Assembly (NCBI GenBank): GCA_022842325.1
Contig: JALHPU010000002.1
Coordinates: 186,001-250,000 of the forward strand
Direction of reading: 5' to 3'
From: Sulfuritalea sp.
Lineage (GTDB): Bacteria; Pseudomonadota; Gammaproteobacteria; Burkholderiales; Rhodocyclaceae
DNA: 64,000 nucleotides
Of this stretch, positions 11,168-25,063 are shown piece after piece. A program made the translations under genes and the position numbers. The notes under the pieces are model-generated. The model saw only the letters and a list, made by a program, of their open reading frames with translations, did no database searches and had not been told where the DNA came from. How positions within the stretch are numbered: the first letter of the stretch is position 1; each line of letters opens with the position of its first letter.

Positions 11168-11947
11168 ATGCATATTTTTGCCATAGCCAACCAAAAGGGC
11201 GGGGTGGGCAAAACCACCACGGCCGTCAATCTGGCCGCGGCGCTGGCGGCCAACGGCCAGCGCACCCTGCTGGTGGATCTCGATCCGCAGGGCAATGCGA
11301 CGATGGGTTGCGGGGTGGACAAACGCAGCCTCAAGTCCTCCGTCTATCAGGTATTGCTGCAGCTGGCGACCCTTGAAAATGCCCGGGTACAGTCGCCCTC
11401 CGGCAAGTTCGACGTACTGCCGGCGAATCGCGACCTGGCCGGGGCCGAAGTCGAGCTGGTCGATCTCGAACTGCGCGAGATGCGCCTCAAGGCGGCGCTG
11501 GCCGCGCATCAGGCGGATTATGATTTCGTCCTGATCGACTGCCCGCCTTCGCTGTCGATGCTGACCCTGAACGGCCTGTGCGCGGCGCACGGCGTGATCA
11601 TACCGATGCAATGCGAGTATTACGCCCTCGAAGGCCTGTCGGACCTGGTGAACACCATCAAGAAGGTGCACGCCAATCTGAACCGCGAACTCAAGATCAT
11701 CGGCCTGCTGCGGGTCATGTACGACCCGCGCAATACGCTGTCGACCCAGGTGTCGGCGCAGCTCGAGCAGCATTTCGGCGACAAGGTGTTCAAGACCCTG
11801 GTGCCCCGTAACGTGCGTCTGGCCGAGGCGCCCAGCTATGGCGTGCCCGGGGTGCTGTTCGACAAGGCGGCCAAGGGGGCGCAGGCCTACATGGCCTTTG
11901 CCGTCGAGATGATCGATCGTGTCAATTCCTGGAAGGAAACCGCGTGA
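11168..11947 (+). CDS. parA: Chromosome partitioning ATPase ParA
   Basis: ParA/Soj ATPase of 259 residues that binds the nucleoid when ATP-bound and pulls ParB-parS complexes apart after origin replication. The deviant Walker A KGGVGKTT at residues 10-17, VDLDPQGNATMG and DCPPSLSMLTLN (Walker A' and B) are intact. No N-terminal DNA-binding domain is present, as expected of the chromosomal type. It overlaps parB by four bases and two parS sites lie 2.7 kb upstream. Confidence 0.97.
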   Translation: MHIFAIANQKGGVGKTTTAVNLAAALAANGQRTLLVDLDPQGNATMGCGVDKRSLKSSVYQVLLQLATLENARVQSPSGKFDVLPANRDLAGAEVELVDLELREMRLKAALAAHQADYDFVLIDCPPSLSMLTLNGLCAAHGVIIPMQCEYYALEGLSDLVNTIKKVHANLNRELKIIGLLRVMYDPRNTLSTQVSAQLEQHFGDKVFKTLVPRNVRLAEAPSYGVPGVLFDKAAKGAQAYMAFAVEMIDRVNSWKETA

Positions 11948-12792
11948 ACCCACCAAAACAAAAAGGCCTCGGACGGGGCCTGGACGCCCTGCTGGCGGCC
12001 AACAACACCCCGGAAACCCAGCGCCAGGAGATGCTCGGCGTCGGCGTGCTGCAGCCTGGCAAGTACCAGCCGCGCACGCGCATGGACCCGGGTTCGCTGG
12101 AAGAGCTGGCGGCTTCGATCAAGGCCCAGGGCCTGATCCAGCCGATTTCGGTGCGGCCGGTGGGCACTGGTCGCTATGAAATCATCGCCGGCGAACGGCG
12201 CTGGCGCGCGGCGCAGATCGCCGGACTCGCCGAGGTGCCGGTACTGATCCGCGACATCCCCGACGATGCAGCGCTGGCTATGTCGCTGATCGAAAACATC
12301 CAGCGTGAAGACCTCAATCCGCTCGAGGAAGCCGCCGGCATCCAGCGCCTGATCGACGAATTCCAGATGACCCATCAGCAGGCCGCCGACGCCGTCGGCC
12401 GCTCGCGTTCCGCGGCGTCGAACCTGCTGCGCCTGCTGCAACTGGCAAAGCCGGCACAGGACATGCTGATGGCCGGCGACATCGAAATGGGCCATGCCAG
12501 GGCGCTGTTACCGTTATCCAAGAGCGAGCAGGGGCGTATCGCGGCATGGGTGGTGGACAAGGGATTTTCGGTGCGCGAAACGGAGCGCATGGTGGCGCGC
12601 GAGCTGAATCCGCCCGTCAAGAAAGGCGCCGACAAGAAGCCTGATCGCGACCTGCTGCGGCTCGAAGAAGAACTCTCCGATCGACTTGGCGCCATGGTCA
12701 AGATCAGCGCCAATCGCAAGGGCGGCGGCAGTCTGACCATCCGCTTCGGCAGCCTGGACCAGCTCGATGGCTTGCTGGCCCGGCTTGACTAG
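11944..12792 (+). CDS. parB: Chromosome partitioning protein ParB
   Basis: Centromere-binding CTPase of 282 residues starting with GTG. Visible parts are the N-terminal ParA-stimulating peptide [13 protein letters not shown], the CTP-binding boxes with [15 protein letters not shown] near residue 80 and [14 protein letters not shown] near residue 118, the helix-turn-helix [22 protein letters not shown] about 142-165, and a C-terminal dimerisation segment. It should load at the two parS palindromes upstream. Last gene of the mnmG operon; 168 bp then separate it from atpI. Confidence 0.97.
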   Translation: MNPPKQKGLGRGLDALLAANNTPETQRQEMLGVGVLQPGKYQPRTRMDPGSLEELAASIKAQGLIQPISVRPVGTGRYEIIAGERRWRAAQIAGLAEVPVLIRDIPDDAALAMSLIENIQREDLNPLEEAAGIQRLIDEFQMTHQQAADAVGRSRSAASNLLRLLQLAKPAQDMLMAGDIEMGHARALLPLSKSEQGRIAAWVVDKGFSVRETERMVARELNPPVKKGADKKPDRDLLRLEEELSDRLGAMVKISANRKGGGSLTIRFGSLDQLDGLLARLD

Positions 12793-12899
12793 GTTGCGTG
12801 CGCCTCTATCCATGCGCGGGACATCGTGGCGACAGTTGCAGCAAGTTCGACGAATTGTTGCAACTGGGCCGAAAAATGGCGCGCTGCAACATAAAATAA

Positions 12900-12928
12900 T
12901 TGACAACCTATGATCAATGGCCTATATT
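12900..12928 (+). promoter_or_regulatory. Sigma-70 promoter of the atp operon
   Basis: A perfect -35 TTGACA (12900-12905), a 17-base spacer, and TATATT (12923-12928) as -10. Transcription would start near 12935, about 25 bases before the atpI ATG. It sits in the AT-rich 168-bp gap between parB and atpI. Both the hexamers and the spacing are near optimal, fitting a highly expressed operon. Confidence 0.85.
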
Positions 12929-12960
12929 CGCGGGCTTTTGGAAGCGGCCTGGTCTTATAG

Positions 12961-14471
<1,511 letters not shown>

Positions 14472-14503
14472 TCGTCTCCCCTAACGCTTAAGGAGCGATT
14501 ACC

Positions 14504-14974
14504 GTGAATCTGAACGCAACGCTGTTTGCCCAGCTGGTTGTGTTCCTCATTTTGGCGTGGTTCACGATGAAGTTCGTGTGGCCGCCCATCATGAAGGCAC
14601 TCGATGAGCGTGCGGGCAAGATCGCCGACGGGCTTGCGGCCGCGGACAAGGCCAAAGCCGATCTGGCGCATGCCGAAAAGAAGGCCTCCGACGAACTGCG
14701 CAAGGCACGCGAATCGGCTGCCGAGTTTCGCAGCGGCGCCGAGAAGCAGGTGGCCCAGTTGATCGAAGACGCCCGCGCCGAAGGTGCGCGCATCGTCAAT
14801 GCGGCCCGCGAGGCTGCCGAAGCCGAGGCGGGTGCTGCTTCGCAGCGTGCCAGGGAGGCGTTGCGCGAGCAAGTTGCCGCGCTGGCCGTTGCCGGTGCCG
14901 AGCGGATCCTGCGCAAGGAGATCAACGCCCAGGCCCATGCCGAGCTGCTGACGCAACTCAAGTCGGAGCTCTAA
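14504..14974 (+). CDS. atpF: ATP synthase F0 subunit b
   Basis: Peripheral stalk subunit of 156 residues: one N-terminal membrane helix ([21 protein letters not shown]) then a long alanine- and charge-rich coiled coil ending QLKSEL. It starts with GTG, preceded by AAGGAGCG. It holds F1 against rotation together with the delta subunit encoded next. Confidence 0.96.
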   Translation: MNLNATLFAQLVVFLILAWFTMKFVWPPIMKALDERAGKIADGLAAADKAKADLAHAEKKASDELRKARESAAEFRSGAEKQVAQLIEDARAEGARIVNAAREAAEAEAGAASQRAREALREQVAALAVAGAERILRKEINAQAHAELLTQLKSEL

Positions 14975-14980
14975 GCTGCC

Positions 14981-15541
14981 ATGGCCGAAAACGTCACCCT
15001 TGCGCGTCCCTATGCTGAGGCCGCCTATCAGCTGGCCAGGAGCGGAAATGCGCTGGCGGCCTGGTCCGATGTGCTGTCGCGGCTTTCCGCTGTTGCGGTC
15101 CGTCCGGAAATGGAAGAATGCATCGGCAATCCGCGCCTGAGCCCTGTCCAGCTGGCGCAGCTCTGCCTCGATGTGGTCGCCGGCGATACCAAAGCGGACG
15201 CCAAGTCCGGCTTGTCGGCCGACCAGCAGAACTTCATCCGCGTGCTGGCCGAAAACGACCGCCTCATCGTCCTGCCCGAGATCGCCGAGCTGTTCAACGA
15301 GCTCAAGCATGGTCACGAGGGCGTCAAGGATGCCGAGATTACCTCGGCCTTCGCCCTCGACGACGCAACGCTGAAAACACTCGTGGCTGATCTCGAACGC
15401 AAGTTCGATTGCAAGATCCAGGCGACCGTCAAGGTCGATGCCGAACTCATCGGTGGCGTGCGCATAGCCGTCGGCGATGAAGTGATTGACGCCTCGGTCC
15501 GCGGCAAGCTTGCTGCCATGGCCACTGCGCTAAAGAACTAG
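14981..15541 (+). CDS. atpH: ATP synthase F1 subunit delta
   Basis: Connects the b-subunit stalk to the top of the alpha-beta hexamer. 186 residues. N-terminal [12 protein letters not shown] helix start and the C-terminal [28 protein letters not shown] segment are the family hallmarks. It begins six bases after atpF and ends ten before atpA. Confidence 0.96.
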   Translation: MAENVTLARPYAEAAYQLARSGNALAAWSDVLSRLSAVAVRPEMEECIGNPRLSPVQLAQLCLDVVAGDTKADAKSGLSADQQNFIRVLAENDRLIVLPEIAELFNELKHGHEGVKDAEITSAFALDDATLKTLVADLERKFDCKIQATVKVDAELIGGVRIAVGDEVIDASVRGKLAAMATALKN

Positions 15542-15551
15542 GAGCAATTCG

Positions 15552-17090
<1,539 letters not shown>

Positions 17091-17116
17091 TCGCGCAGCG
17101 CTGACGGGGAGCGATC

Positions 17117-17998
17117 ATGGCAGGCAGCAAAGAGATCCGCACCAAGATCAAGAGCGTCCAGAACACGCGCAAGATCACCAAGGCCATGGAGATGGTGGCT
17201 GCATCCAAAATGCGCAAGGCGCAGGAACGGATGCGTGCCGCTCGTCCATATAGCGAAAAGATCCGTCGCCTGGCGGCCAATCTTTCGCAGGCCAACGTGA
17301 CCGAGTATCGCCATGCCTTCCTCGGCCGCACCAAGGCCGCGGTGGTCAAGCGTGTCGGCCTGATCGTGGTGACGACGGACAAGGGCCTCTGCGGCGGCCT
17401 CAATACCAACATCCTGCGTCAGGCGCTGAACAACATGCGCCAGTGGGAAGCCGACGGCGCAACGGAAATTCGCGTCACCTGCATCGGCAACAAGGGTCTG
17501 GGCTTCATGCAGCGCATGGGCGCCAATGTGATCTCCCAGGTGACGCATCTGGGCGATACCCCGCATATGGAAAAGCTGATCGGACCGATGAAGGTCATGA
17601 TCGACGCGTTCCAGGCCGGCGAGCTGGATGCCGTGCATATCGCCTATACCCGCTTCGTCAATACCATGAAGCAGGAACCGGTGATCGAGCCGCTGTTGCC
17701 GCTGTCGGGCGAACGCATGGGTACGCCGGATCGCAGCTGGGACTACCTCTACGAGCCCGACGCGCAGACCGTGATCGACGAGCTGCTGGTGCGCTATGTC
17801 GAAGCGCTGATCTACCAGGGCGTGGCCGAGAACATGGCTTCCGAGCAGTCGGCGCGCATGGTGGCGATGAAGGCGGCGACCGACAACGCCGGCAGCGTGA
17901 TCAAGGAACTGCAACTGGTGTACAACAAGGCGCGCCAGGCGGCCATCACCAAGGAAATTTCGGAAATTGTCGGTGGCGCTGCTGCCATCGCGGGCTAA
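17117..17998 (+). CDS. atpG: ATP synthase F1 subunit gamma
   Basis: Central rotor shaft, 293 residues. The N-terminal helix [18 protein letters not shown] with [15 protein letters not shown] and the C-terminal helix with [19 protein letters not shown] form the coiled coil inside the alpha-beta ring. [13 protein letters not shown] lies in the central domain. GGGGAGC precedes the ATG. Confidence 0.97.
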   Translation: MAGSKEIRTKIKSVQNTRKITKAMEMVAASKMRKAQERMRAARPYSEKIRRLAANLSQANVTEYRHAFLGRTKAAVVKRVGLIVVTTDKGLCGGLNTNILRQALNNMRQWEADGATEIRVTCIGNKGLGFMQRMGANVISQVTHLGDTPHMEKLIGPMKVMIDAFQAGELDAVHIAYTRFVNTMKQEPVIEPLLPLSGERMGTPDRSWDYLYEPDAQTVIDELLVRYVEALIYQGVAENMASEQSARMVAMKAATDNAGSVIKELQLVYNKARQAAITKEISEIVGGAAAIAG

Positions 17999-18006
17999 GC
18001 ATTTAA

Positions 18007-19422
<1,416 letters not shown>

Positions 19423-19499
19423 GCGGATGACGAGTCGGCGGTGGGCGAATCCCGCCCGCTGCACGATTCGCCACTCTCGATTACAGATTGAGGTAAATT

Positions 19500-19922
19500 A
19501 TGGCCATGACTATTCATGTGGACGTCGTTAGCGCCGAGGAAATGATTTTCTCCGGCCTGGCGGAGTTCGTCGTCCTCCCGGGCGAAGCTGGCGAGCTGGG
19601 CATTCTGCCCGGCCATATGCCGCTGATGACCCGCATCAAGCCCGGTGCAGTCCGGGTACAGTTGCCCGACGGCAAGGAAGAGCTGATTTTCGTTGCCGGC
19701 GGATTGCTCGAAGTGCAGCCGGGTCTGGTGACCGTGTTGGCCGATACCGCGATCCGCGGCGCGGATCTCGATCAGGCCAAGGCGTTGGACGCCAAGAAGC
19801 TGGCCGAGGAAGCCATGGTCAATCGCGGTTCCGCAATTGATTACGCGCGCGCCCAGGCCGAACTGGCCGAAGCGATCGCACAGCTCGCGGCGATCGATCG
19901 TCTGCGCAAGCAGCGACACTGA
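19500..19922 (+). CDS. atpC: ATP synthase F1 subunit epsilon
   Basis: Small rotor subunit of 140 residues that couples gamma to the c-ring and can inhibit ATP hydrolysis. The N-terminal beta sandwich is visible ([38 protein letters not shown]), followed by a two-helix C-terminal part ending LRKQRH. An internal ATG two codons later (MTIHVDVV) is an alternative start. A strong terminator follows 21 bases after the stop. Confidence 0.97.
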   Translation: MAMTIHVDVVSAEEMIFSGLAEFVVLPGEAGELGILPGHMPLMTRIKPGAVRVQLPDGKEELIFVAGGLLEVQPGLVTVLADTAIRGADLDQAKALDAKKLAEEAMVNRGSAIDYARAQAELAEAIAQLAAIDRLRKQRH

Positions 19923-19943
19923 GCCGGCAAGTCGGCAAAATAA

Positions 19944-19973
19944 AAAGGGCAGCTTCGGCTGCCCTTTCTGTTT
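19944..19973 (+). terminator. Terminator of the atp operon
   Basis: A perfect ten-base-pair stem AAAGGGCAGC / GCTGCCCTTT with the stable tetraloop TTCG, followed by CTGTTT. The A-rich 5' side makes it likely to work in both directions. Confidence 0.92.
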
Positions 19974-20096
19974 ATGCCCGGGCGCTTCGCCGCAAACGCC
20001 ATCCCGTGATCGGAGTTTCCTGAACAAGAGTCGGCGCCGGCGGTACGGCTGTCCGTAGCGTGGCGTGTCCCGGTTGCAAATGCTATAGGTTTAAAT

Positions 20097-20117
20097 TAGA
20101 CTGTACGGTCCAGTCTA
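20097..20117. promoter_or_regulatory. Probable TetR-family operator
   Basis: Perfect inverted repeat: TAGACTG, seven bases, CAGTCTA, ending 12 bases before the ATG of the TetR-type gene. It lies in an AT-rich promoter-like stretch. The position suggests that the regulator represses its own operon, including the efflux pump. Confidence 0.65.
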
Positions 20118-20129
20118 GTCAAGAATACC

Positions 20130-20786
20130 ATGGAACTTCTGCTCGAACCCGAACTCCACGACTGTCGCGCACGCCTGATCCAGGCCGCGTCGGAAGTCTT
20201 TGTCGAAGAAGGTTACCGTGCCAGCGTGGAGCGCGTGGCCGCACGCGCCGGTGTCGCCCGGCAAACGCTCTACAACCATTTCCCGTGCAAGGCGGATCTT
20301 TTCGGCGAGGTCGTCAGGCAGGCCACCGCCGCGCTGCTGATCACGCTGGATGCCAACCAGCAAACCCTGCGTGAGCGCTTGCTCCGCTTCGGTGCCTTGT
20401 ACCGGGAGAAGCTCCTGAGTGCCGAGGGTCTAGGATTCTTTCGTACCCTGGCCGCCGAAACCATGCGCTTCCCGGAACTTGCAGCAAGTTTCTACCGTAG
20501 CGGGCCAGCCCAGACCGCCGCGCGCCTGTCAGCCGTGCTGAAGGAAGCCATGGCGAAGGGCGAACTGCGTTCCGCGTCGCCCGAGTTTGCCGCTAACCTC
20601 TTGCTGTCGATGCTGGTCGGCGCCGACCGCAGCCATTATTTGTTTTCCGGCGATCCGCCACCCGAACCCGATCCTGAGCATGTCCGTCAGATCATCGATT
20701 GCTACCTGCGGGCCCTTGCCCCGCTTGTCGCAGAAGCGCCAGATTCCTCTTCCTCCACCCCCGTCTCCCAACGGAGCATTCCATGA
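20130..20786 (+). CDS. TetR/AcrR-family transcriptional regulator
   Basis: A 218-residue repressor-type protein. The helix-turn-helix lies at about residues 27-55 (ASVERVAARAGVARQTLYNHF), followed by the KADLF box and a helical ligand-binding domain of the AcrR C-terminal kind. It probably controls the RND pump encoded directly downstream: its TGA overlaps the ATG of the adaptor gene by four bases, and a palindrome sits just before its own start. Regulator and pump in the same direction differ from the divergent acrR-acrAB layout. The inducing compound is unknown. Confidence 0.92.
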   Translation: MELLLEPELHDCRARLIQAASEVFVEEGYRASVERVAARAGVARQTLYNHFPCKADLFGEVVRQATAALLITLDANQQTLRERLLRFGALYREKLLSAEGLGFFRTLAAETMRFPELAASFYRSGPAQTAARLSAVLKEAMAKGELRSASPEFAANLLLSMLVGADRSHYLFSGDPPPEPDPEHVRQIIDCYLRALAPLVAEAPDSSSSTPVSQRSIP

Positions 20787-21931
20787 GAATAATTTTTTCC
20801 TTGTTGTCGCTTGCACTCCTGGCCGCTTGTGGCGATGGTGGAAAAAAGGGTCCGCCGGGAGCTGCCCCCGGCGCCGGCATGCCGCCGCCCGAGGTGGACG
20901 TGATGACTGTCGCCGTGACCAGCGCAACCATCACCCAGGATTTGCCCGGCCGACTGCAGGCGGTGCGTTCCGCGCAAGTGAGGGCTCGCGTCGAGGGCGT
21001 GGTCGAGAAGCGCCTGTTCACCGAAGGCACCGATGTCGCCGCCGGCACGCCGCTGTTCCGCATCGATGCCCGCACTTACCAGGCCCAGGCCGCGTCCGCC
21101 GCCGCGGACCTTGCGGCAGCCCAGGCGGTGTTCGCCCGTTACCGGCCGCTGCTCGAGATCAAGGCGGTCAGCCAGCAGGAATTCGATGCTGCCGAGGCAC
21201 GCGTCAAGCAGGCCGAAGCGGCCTCGGCGAAAGCCAGGCTGGATCTCGAAAACGCCGTACCGCCAGCGCCGATTTCCGGGCGCATCGGCCGCGCGCTGGT
21301 CACCGAAGGTGCGCTGGTGGGCAAAGGCGAGGCGACGCATCTGGCCACCATCGAGCAGCTCGATCCGATCCGGGTCGAGTTTTCCCAGTCCTACTCGGAC
21401 CTGTTGCGCCTGCAGCAGGCGGTCAGGAGCGGCAAGCAGAAGAAAGCCGATGCGGCGAAAGTCGAACTGGTGCTCGAAGACGGTTCGCTCTACCCGGAAA
21501 AAGGCCGCCTCCAGTTTACCGACCTCGCGGTCGATCCCAACAGCGGCGCGGTCTTGTTGCGCGCCGAATTCCCCAATCCGCGCCGCGATCTGTTGCCCGG
21601 CACCTTCGTCCGCATCCGCTTCCCGCAGGCGCAATTCGATGCCGCGATTCGCGTGCCGCAACGGGCGGTGCAGGGTGGTGCCCAGGGCCAGTTCGTGATG
21701 ACGGTCGACGCCGAAGGCAAGGTTGCGCCACGCCCGATCAAGACCAGCACCATGTCCGGCAGCGACTTCATCGTCGACTCGGGGCTGAAAGGCGGCGAGC
21801 AGGTGATCGTCAATGGTCTGCAGAAGGCGCGACCGGGTGCCGTGGTAAAGCCGCTGCCCTGGACGCCGGGTGCGCCGGTGATGGCCGCGCCGCCAGCCAC
21901 CGGTGTCAAGCCCAGTGAAGAAAAGAAGTAA
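20783..21931 (+). CDS. RND efflux periplasmic adaptor (AcrA/MexA type)
   Basis: Membrane-fusion subunit linking the inner-membrane pump to the outer-membrane channel. The 382-residue protein has a lipoprotein signal with lipobox LAAC (Cys19), so it is anchored in the inner membrane by lipid. A biotinyl-lipoyl half motif (VRARVEGVVEKRLFTEG), a helical hairpin (residues about 95-170), the second lipoyl half (APISGRIGRALVTEGALV) and beta-barrel follow. The ATG at 20783 overlaps the regulator's stop; longer in-frame upstream sequence is inside that gene. Four bases... ATGA coupling indicates a single operon. Confidence 0.93.
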   Translation: MRIIFSLLSLALLAACGDGGKKGPPGAAPGAGMPPPEVDVMTVAVTSATITQDLPGRLQAVRSAQVRARVEGVVEKRLFTEGTDVAAGTPLFRIDARTYQAQAASAAADLAAAQAVFARYRPLLEIKAVSQQEFDAAEARVKQAEAASAKARLDLENAVPPAPISGRIGRALVTEGALVGKGEATHLATIEQLDPIRVEFSQSYSDLLRLQQAVRSGKQKKADAAKVELVLEDGSLYPEKGRLQFTDLAVDPNSGAVLLRAEFPNPRRDLLPGTFVRIRFPQAQFDAAIRVPQRAVQGGAQGQFVMTVDAEGKVAPRPIKTSTMSGSDFIVDSGLKGGEQVIVNGLQKARPGAVVKPLPWTPGAPVMAAPPATGVKPSEEKK

Positions 21932-21934
21932 GCC

Positions 21935-24900
21935 ATGATCCCAAAATTCTTCATCGACCGGCCGATCTTCGCCTGGGTCATCGCCATCATCATCGTCCTT
22001 GGCGGCATGCTCGCCCTGCGCCAGCTGCCGGTGGCGAGCTACCCCGCCGTGGCGCCGCCGGCGCTGGCGATCACGGTCAACTACCCCGGCGCCTCGGCCA
22101 AGGTGGTCGAGGAAACCGCGGTGGCGCTGATCGAACAGGAGCTCAACGGCATCGAGAACCTGCTCTACATGGATTCGGCCTCCGAGCAGAACCTCGGCAC
22201 CATCACATTGACCTTCCAGGCCGGCACCAATCTCGACCTGGCTTCGGTGGAGACGCAGAACCGCATCAAGCGTGCCGAGCCACGCCTGCCGGAAGAAGCG
22301 CGGCGCCTGGGCATCACCGTGGTCAAGTCGGCACGCAACTACCTGATGTTCATTTCCCTGTTCTCGCCGGACAAGTCGCTGGACAACGTCGCGCTCGGCA
22401 GCTACGCCGCGGCCAACGTGCTGGAGAGCATCCGCCGCACGCCGGGCGTGGGCGAGGCGATCCTGTTCGGCACCGAGTATTCGATGCGTCTGTGGCTGAA
22501 GCCGGAGCGCCTGACCGCATTCGGCCTGACCCCTGCCGACGTGGCGAAGGCGGTGCGCGCGCAGAACGCCCAGATCGCCACCGGTGAGCTCGGCCAGGTA
22601 CCGGCCGCACCCGGCCAGGAATATGCCGCCACCATCATCACCCAGGGTCGCCTGGCGACTCCGGAAGAATTCGGCAACGTCATCATTCGCAGCGACGGGC
22701 GTGGCGCCACGGTACGGGTCAAGGATGTCGCCCGCGTCGAGCTCGGCGCGCAGGACTATTCCATCGCCGCCCGCGTCGACGGCCAGCCCACCGCGGCGAT
22801 TGCCGTGCGCATGGCACCGGGCGCCAATGCGCTGGATACGGCCAAGGCGGTGAATGCCAGGATGACCGAGCTGGCGAAATATTTCCCGCCCAGCATCTCC
22901 TGGATGGTGCCCTACGACACCTCGACCTTCGTCGACATCTCAATCCGCGAAGTGGTCAAGACCCTGATCGAGGCCATGATCCTGGTGGTGCTGGTGATGT
23001 ACCTGTTCCTCGAAAACGTCCGCGCCACCTTCATTCCGGCCGTGGTGGTGCCGGTCTCGCTGTTCGGCGCCCTGATCGGCCTCTACCTGCTCGGCTATTC
23101 GATCAACGTGCTGACCCTGTTCGCCATGGTGCTGGCCATCGCCATCGTGGTAGACGATGCCATTGTCGTGATCGAGAACGTCGAGCGCATCATGAACGAG
23201 GAAGGCCTCAGTCCACGCGACGCAACGCGCAAGGCCATGGGCCAGATCATCAACGCCATCATCGCGATTACCGTGGTGCTGACGGCGGTGTTCGTGCCTT
23301 TGCTGTTCTTCGGCGGCGCGGTCGGGGCGATCTACCGCCAGTTCGCCGTGACGCTGATCCTGACCATGGGCTTCTCGGCCTTCATGGCGCTGACATTGAC
23401 GCCGGCGCTGTGCGCGACCTTGCTCAAGCATGAACAGGGCAAGGACGACATGATGCCCTCGACTGGCTTCTTCGGCTGGTGGAACCGCTTCTTCGCCGCC
23501 ACCGTGAATCGCTACATCGGTGCGACGCGGCGCATGCTGGGCAAGCCGGGACGCTGGCTGATCGTTTATGCCACGATCCTGGCCGCCACCGGCTGGTTCT
23601 TCACCAAGCTGCCCGGCAGCTTCCTGCCCAGCGAAGACCAGGGCTACTTCCTCAGCATCGTCCAGCTGCCCTCGGGTGCGACACGCGAGCGCGCCCTCGA
23701 AGTGCTCGGCGCCGTCGAGCAGCACTACATGGCGCAGAAGGAAGTCGCCCACGTCATCGGCGTCGCCGGCTTCTCCTTCTTCGGCCGCGGCCAGAACGCC
23801 GCGATTACCTTCGTCCGGCTCAAGAGCTGGGACGAGCGGCCGGGCAAGGACAACAGCGCCGACTCGGTGGTGCAGCGCGCCAACATGGCCTTCTTCCGCA
23901 TCAAGCAGGCCATGATTTTCGCCATCAACGTGCCGCCGATTCCCGAACTGGCGGCGGTCGGCGGCTTCGACTTCCGCCTGCAGGATCGCGGCGGCCTGGG
24001 TCGCGACAAACTGCTCGAAGCACGCAACATGGCGCTCGGCCTGGCGGGGCAGAACCCGGCGCTGGCCGGGGTGCGTCCGGAAGGCCAGGAAGCCGGGCCG
24101 CAGGTTTTCCTCAGCGTGGACCGGGTCAAGGCCCGCGCGCTGGGCATCGACCTCGGCGAGCTCAACGACACGCTGCAAGCCACCCTGGGCACCGCCTACA
24201 TCAACGACTTCGTGCGCGAAGGGCGGATCCTGCGTGTGCAGATGCAGGCCGAAGCCGACACCCGGCGCACGCCCGAGGACCTGCTGCGGCTGCCGATCAA
24301 AAACGCGCGCGGCGACATGATTCCGCTGGCCGAGATCGCCACGGCCCAGTGGATCGTCGGCAGTCCCAAGCTCGACCGCTACAACGGTCTGCCCTCGATG
24401 AAGATCGCCGGCAATGCGGCGCCCGGTCGTTCGACCGGCGAGGCCCTGCTGGCCATGGAGGAGGTCGCCGCCAAGCTGCCCGCCGGGGTCGGCTTCGAAT
24501 GGTCGGGCAGTTCCTTCGAGGAACGGCTGTCGGGCACGCAGGCGCCTTTCCTGTTCGCCGTCTCGCTGGTCGTGGTATTCCTCTGCCTCGCCGCGCTGTA
24601 CGAAAGCTGGTCGATCCCGTTCGCGGTCATGCTGGTGGTGCCGCTCGGCATCTTCGGCGCGGTGCTGGCGGTCAGCCTGCGCGGCCTGCCCAACGACGTG
24701 TATTTCAAGGTCGGCCTGATCGCCATCATCGGCCTTTCGGCGAAGAACGCGATCCTGATCATCGAGTTCGCGCGCGAGCTGCAGGAACAGGGCAAGGACT
24801 TGATCGAAGCCACGCTCGAAGCCTGTCGCTTGCGTTTCCGGCCGATCCTGATGACCTCGATCGCCTTCATGTTCGGCGTGCTGCCGCTGGCCGTGTCCAC

Positions 24901-25063
24901 TGGCGCCGGCGCCAACAGCCGGATCGCCATCGGCACCGGCGTGATCGGCGGCATGTTCACGGCGACCGCGCTGGCGGTGTTCCTGGTCCCGGTATTTTTC
25001 GTCGTGGTGCGGCGCTTCTTCCCCGGCCATGCCCGTCACCACGAGGAGAAGCATGATGCGTAA
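21935..25063 (+). CDS. RND multidrug efflux transporter (AcrB/MexB type, HAE1)
   Basis: Proton-driven inner-membrane pump, 1042 residues, the usual length. The N-terminal FFIDRPIFAWVIAIIIVLGG helix, the proton-relay Asp pair in IAIVVDDAIVVIENVERI, and the Lys in GLSAKNAILIIEFARE are all intact. Two large periplasmic loops and 12 membrane helices are expected. It probably exports hydrophobic toxic compounds; the HAE1 features exclude a metal pump. It overlaps the outer-membrane channel gene by 11 bases. Confidence 0.95.
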   Translation: MIPKFFIDRPIFAWVIAIIIVLGGMLALRQLPVASYPAVAPPALAITVNYPGASAKVVEETAVALIEQELNGIENLLYMDSASEQNLGTITLTFQAGTNLDLASVETQNRIKRAEPRLPEEARRLGITVVKSARNYLMFISLFSPDKSLDNVALGSYAAANVLESIRRTPGVGEAILFGTEYSMRLWLKPERLTAFGLTPADVAKAVRAQNAQIATGELGQVPAAPGQEYAATIITQGRLATPEEFGNVIIRSDGRGATVRVKDVARVELGAQDYSIAARVDGQPTAAIAVRMAPGANALDTAKAVNARMTELAKYFPPSISWMVPYDTSTFVDISIREVVKTLIEAMILVVLVMYLFLENVRATFIPAVVVPVSLFGALIGLYLLGYSINVLTLFAMVLAIAIVVDDAIVVIENVERIMNEEGLSPRDATRKAMGQIINAIIAITVVLTAVFVPLLFFGGAVGAIYRQFAVTLILTMGFSAFMALTLTPALCATLLKHEQGKDDMMPSTGFFGWWNRFFAATVNRYIGATRRMLGKPGRWLIVYATILAATGWFFTKLPGSFLPSEDQGYFLSIVQLPSGATRERALEVLGAVEQHYMAQKEVAHVIGVAGFSFFGRGQNAAITFVRLKSWDERPGKDNSADSVVQRANMAFFRIKQAMIFAINVPPIPELAAVGGFDFRLQDRGGLGRDKLLEARNMALGLAGQNPALAGVRPEGQEAGPQVFLSVDRVKARALGIDLGELNDTLQATLGTAYINDFVREGRILRVQMQAEADTRRTPEDLLRLPIKNARGDMIPLAEIATAQWIVGSPKLDRYNGLPSMKIAGNAAPGRSTGEALLAMEEVAAKLPAGVGFEWSGSSFEERLSGTQAPFLFAVSLVVVFLCLAALYESWSIPFAVMLVVPLGIFGAVLAVSLRGLPNDVYFKVGLIAIIGLSAKNAILIIEFARELQEQGKDLIEATLEACRLRFRPILMTSIAFMFGVLPLAVSTGAGANSRIAIGTGVIGGMFTATALAVFLVPVFFVVVRRFFPGHARHHEEKHDA

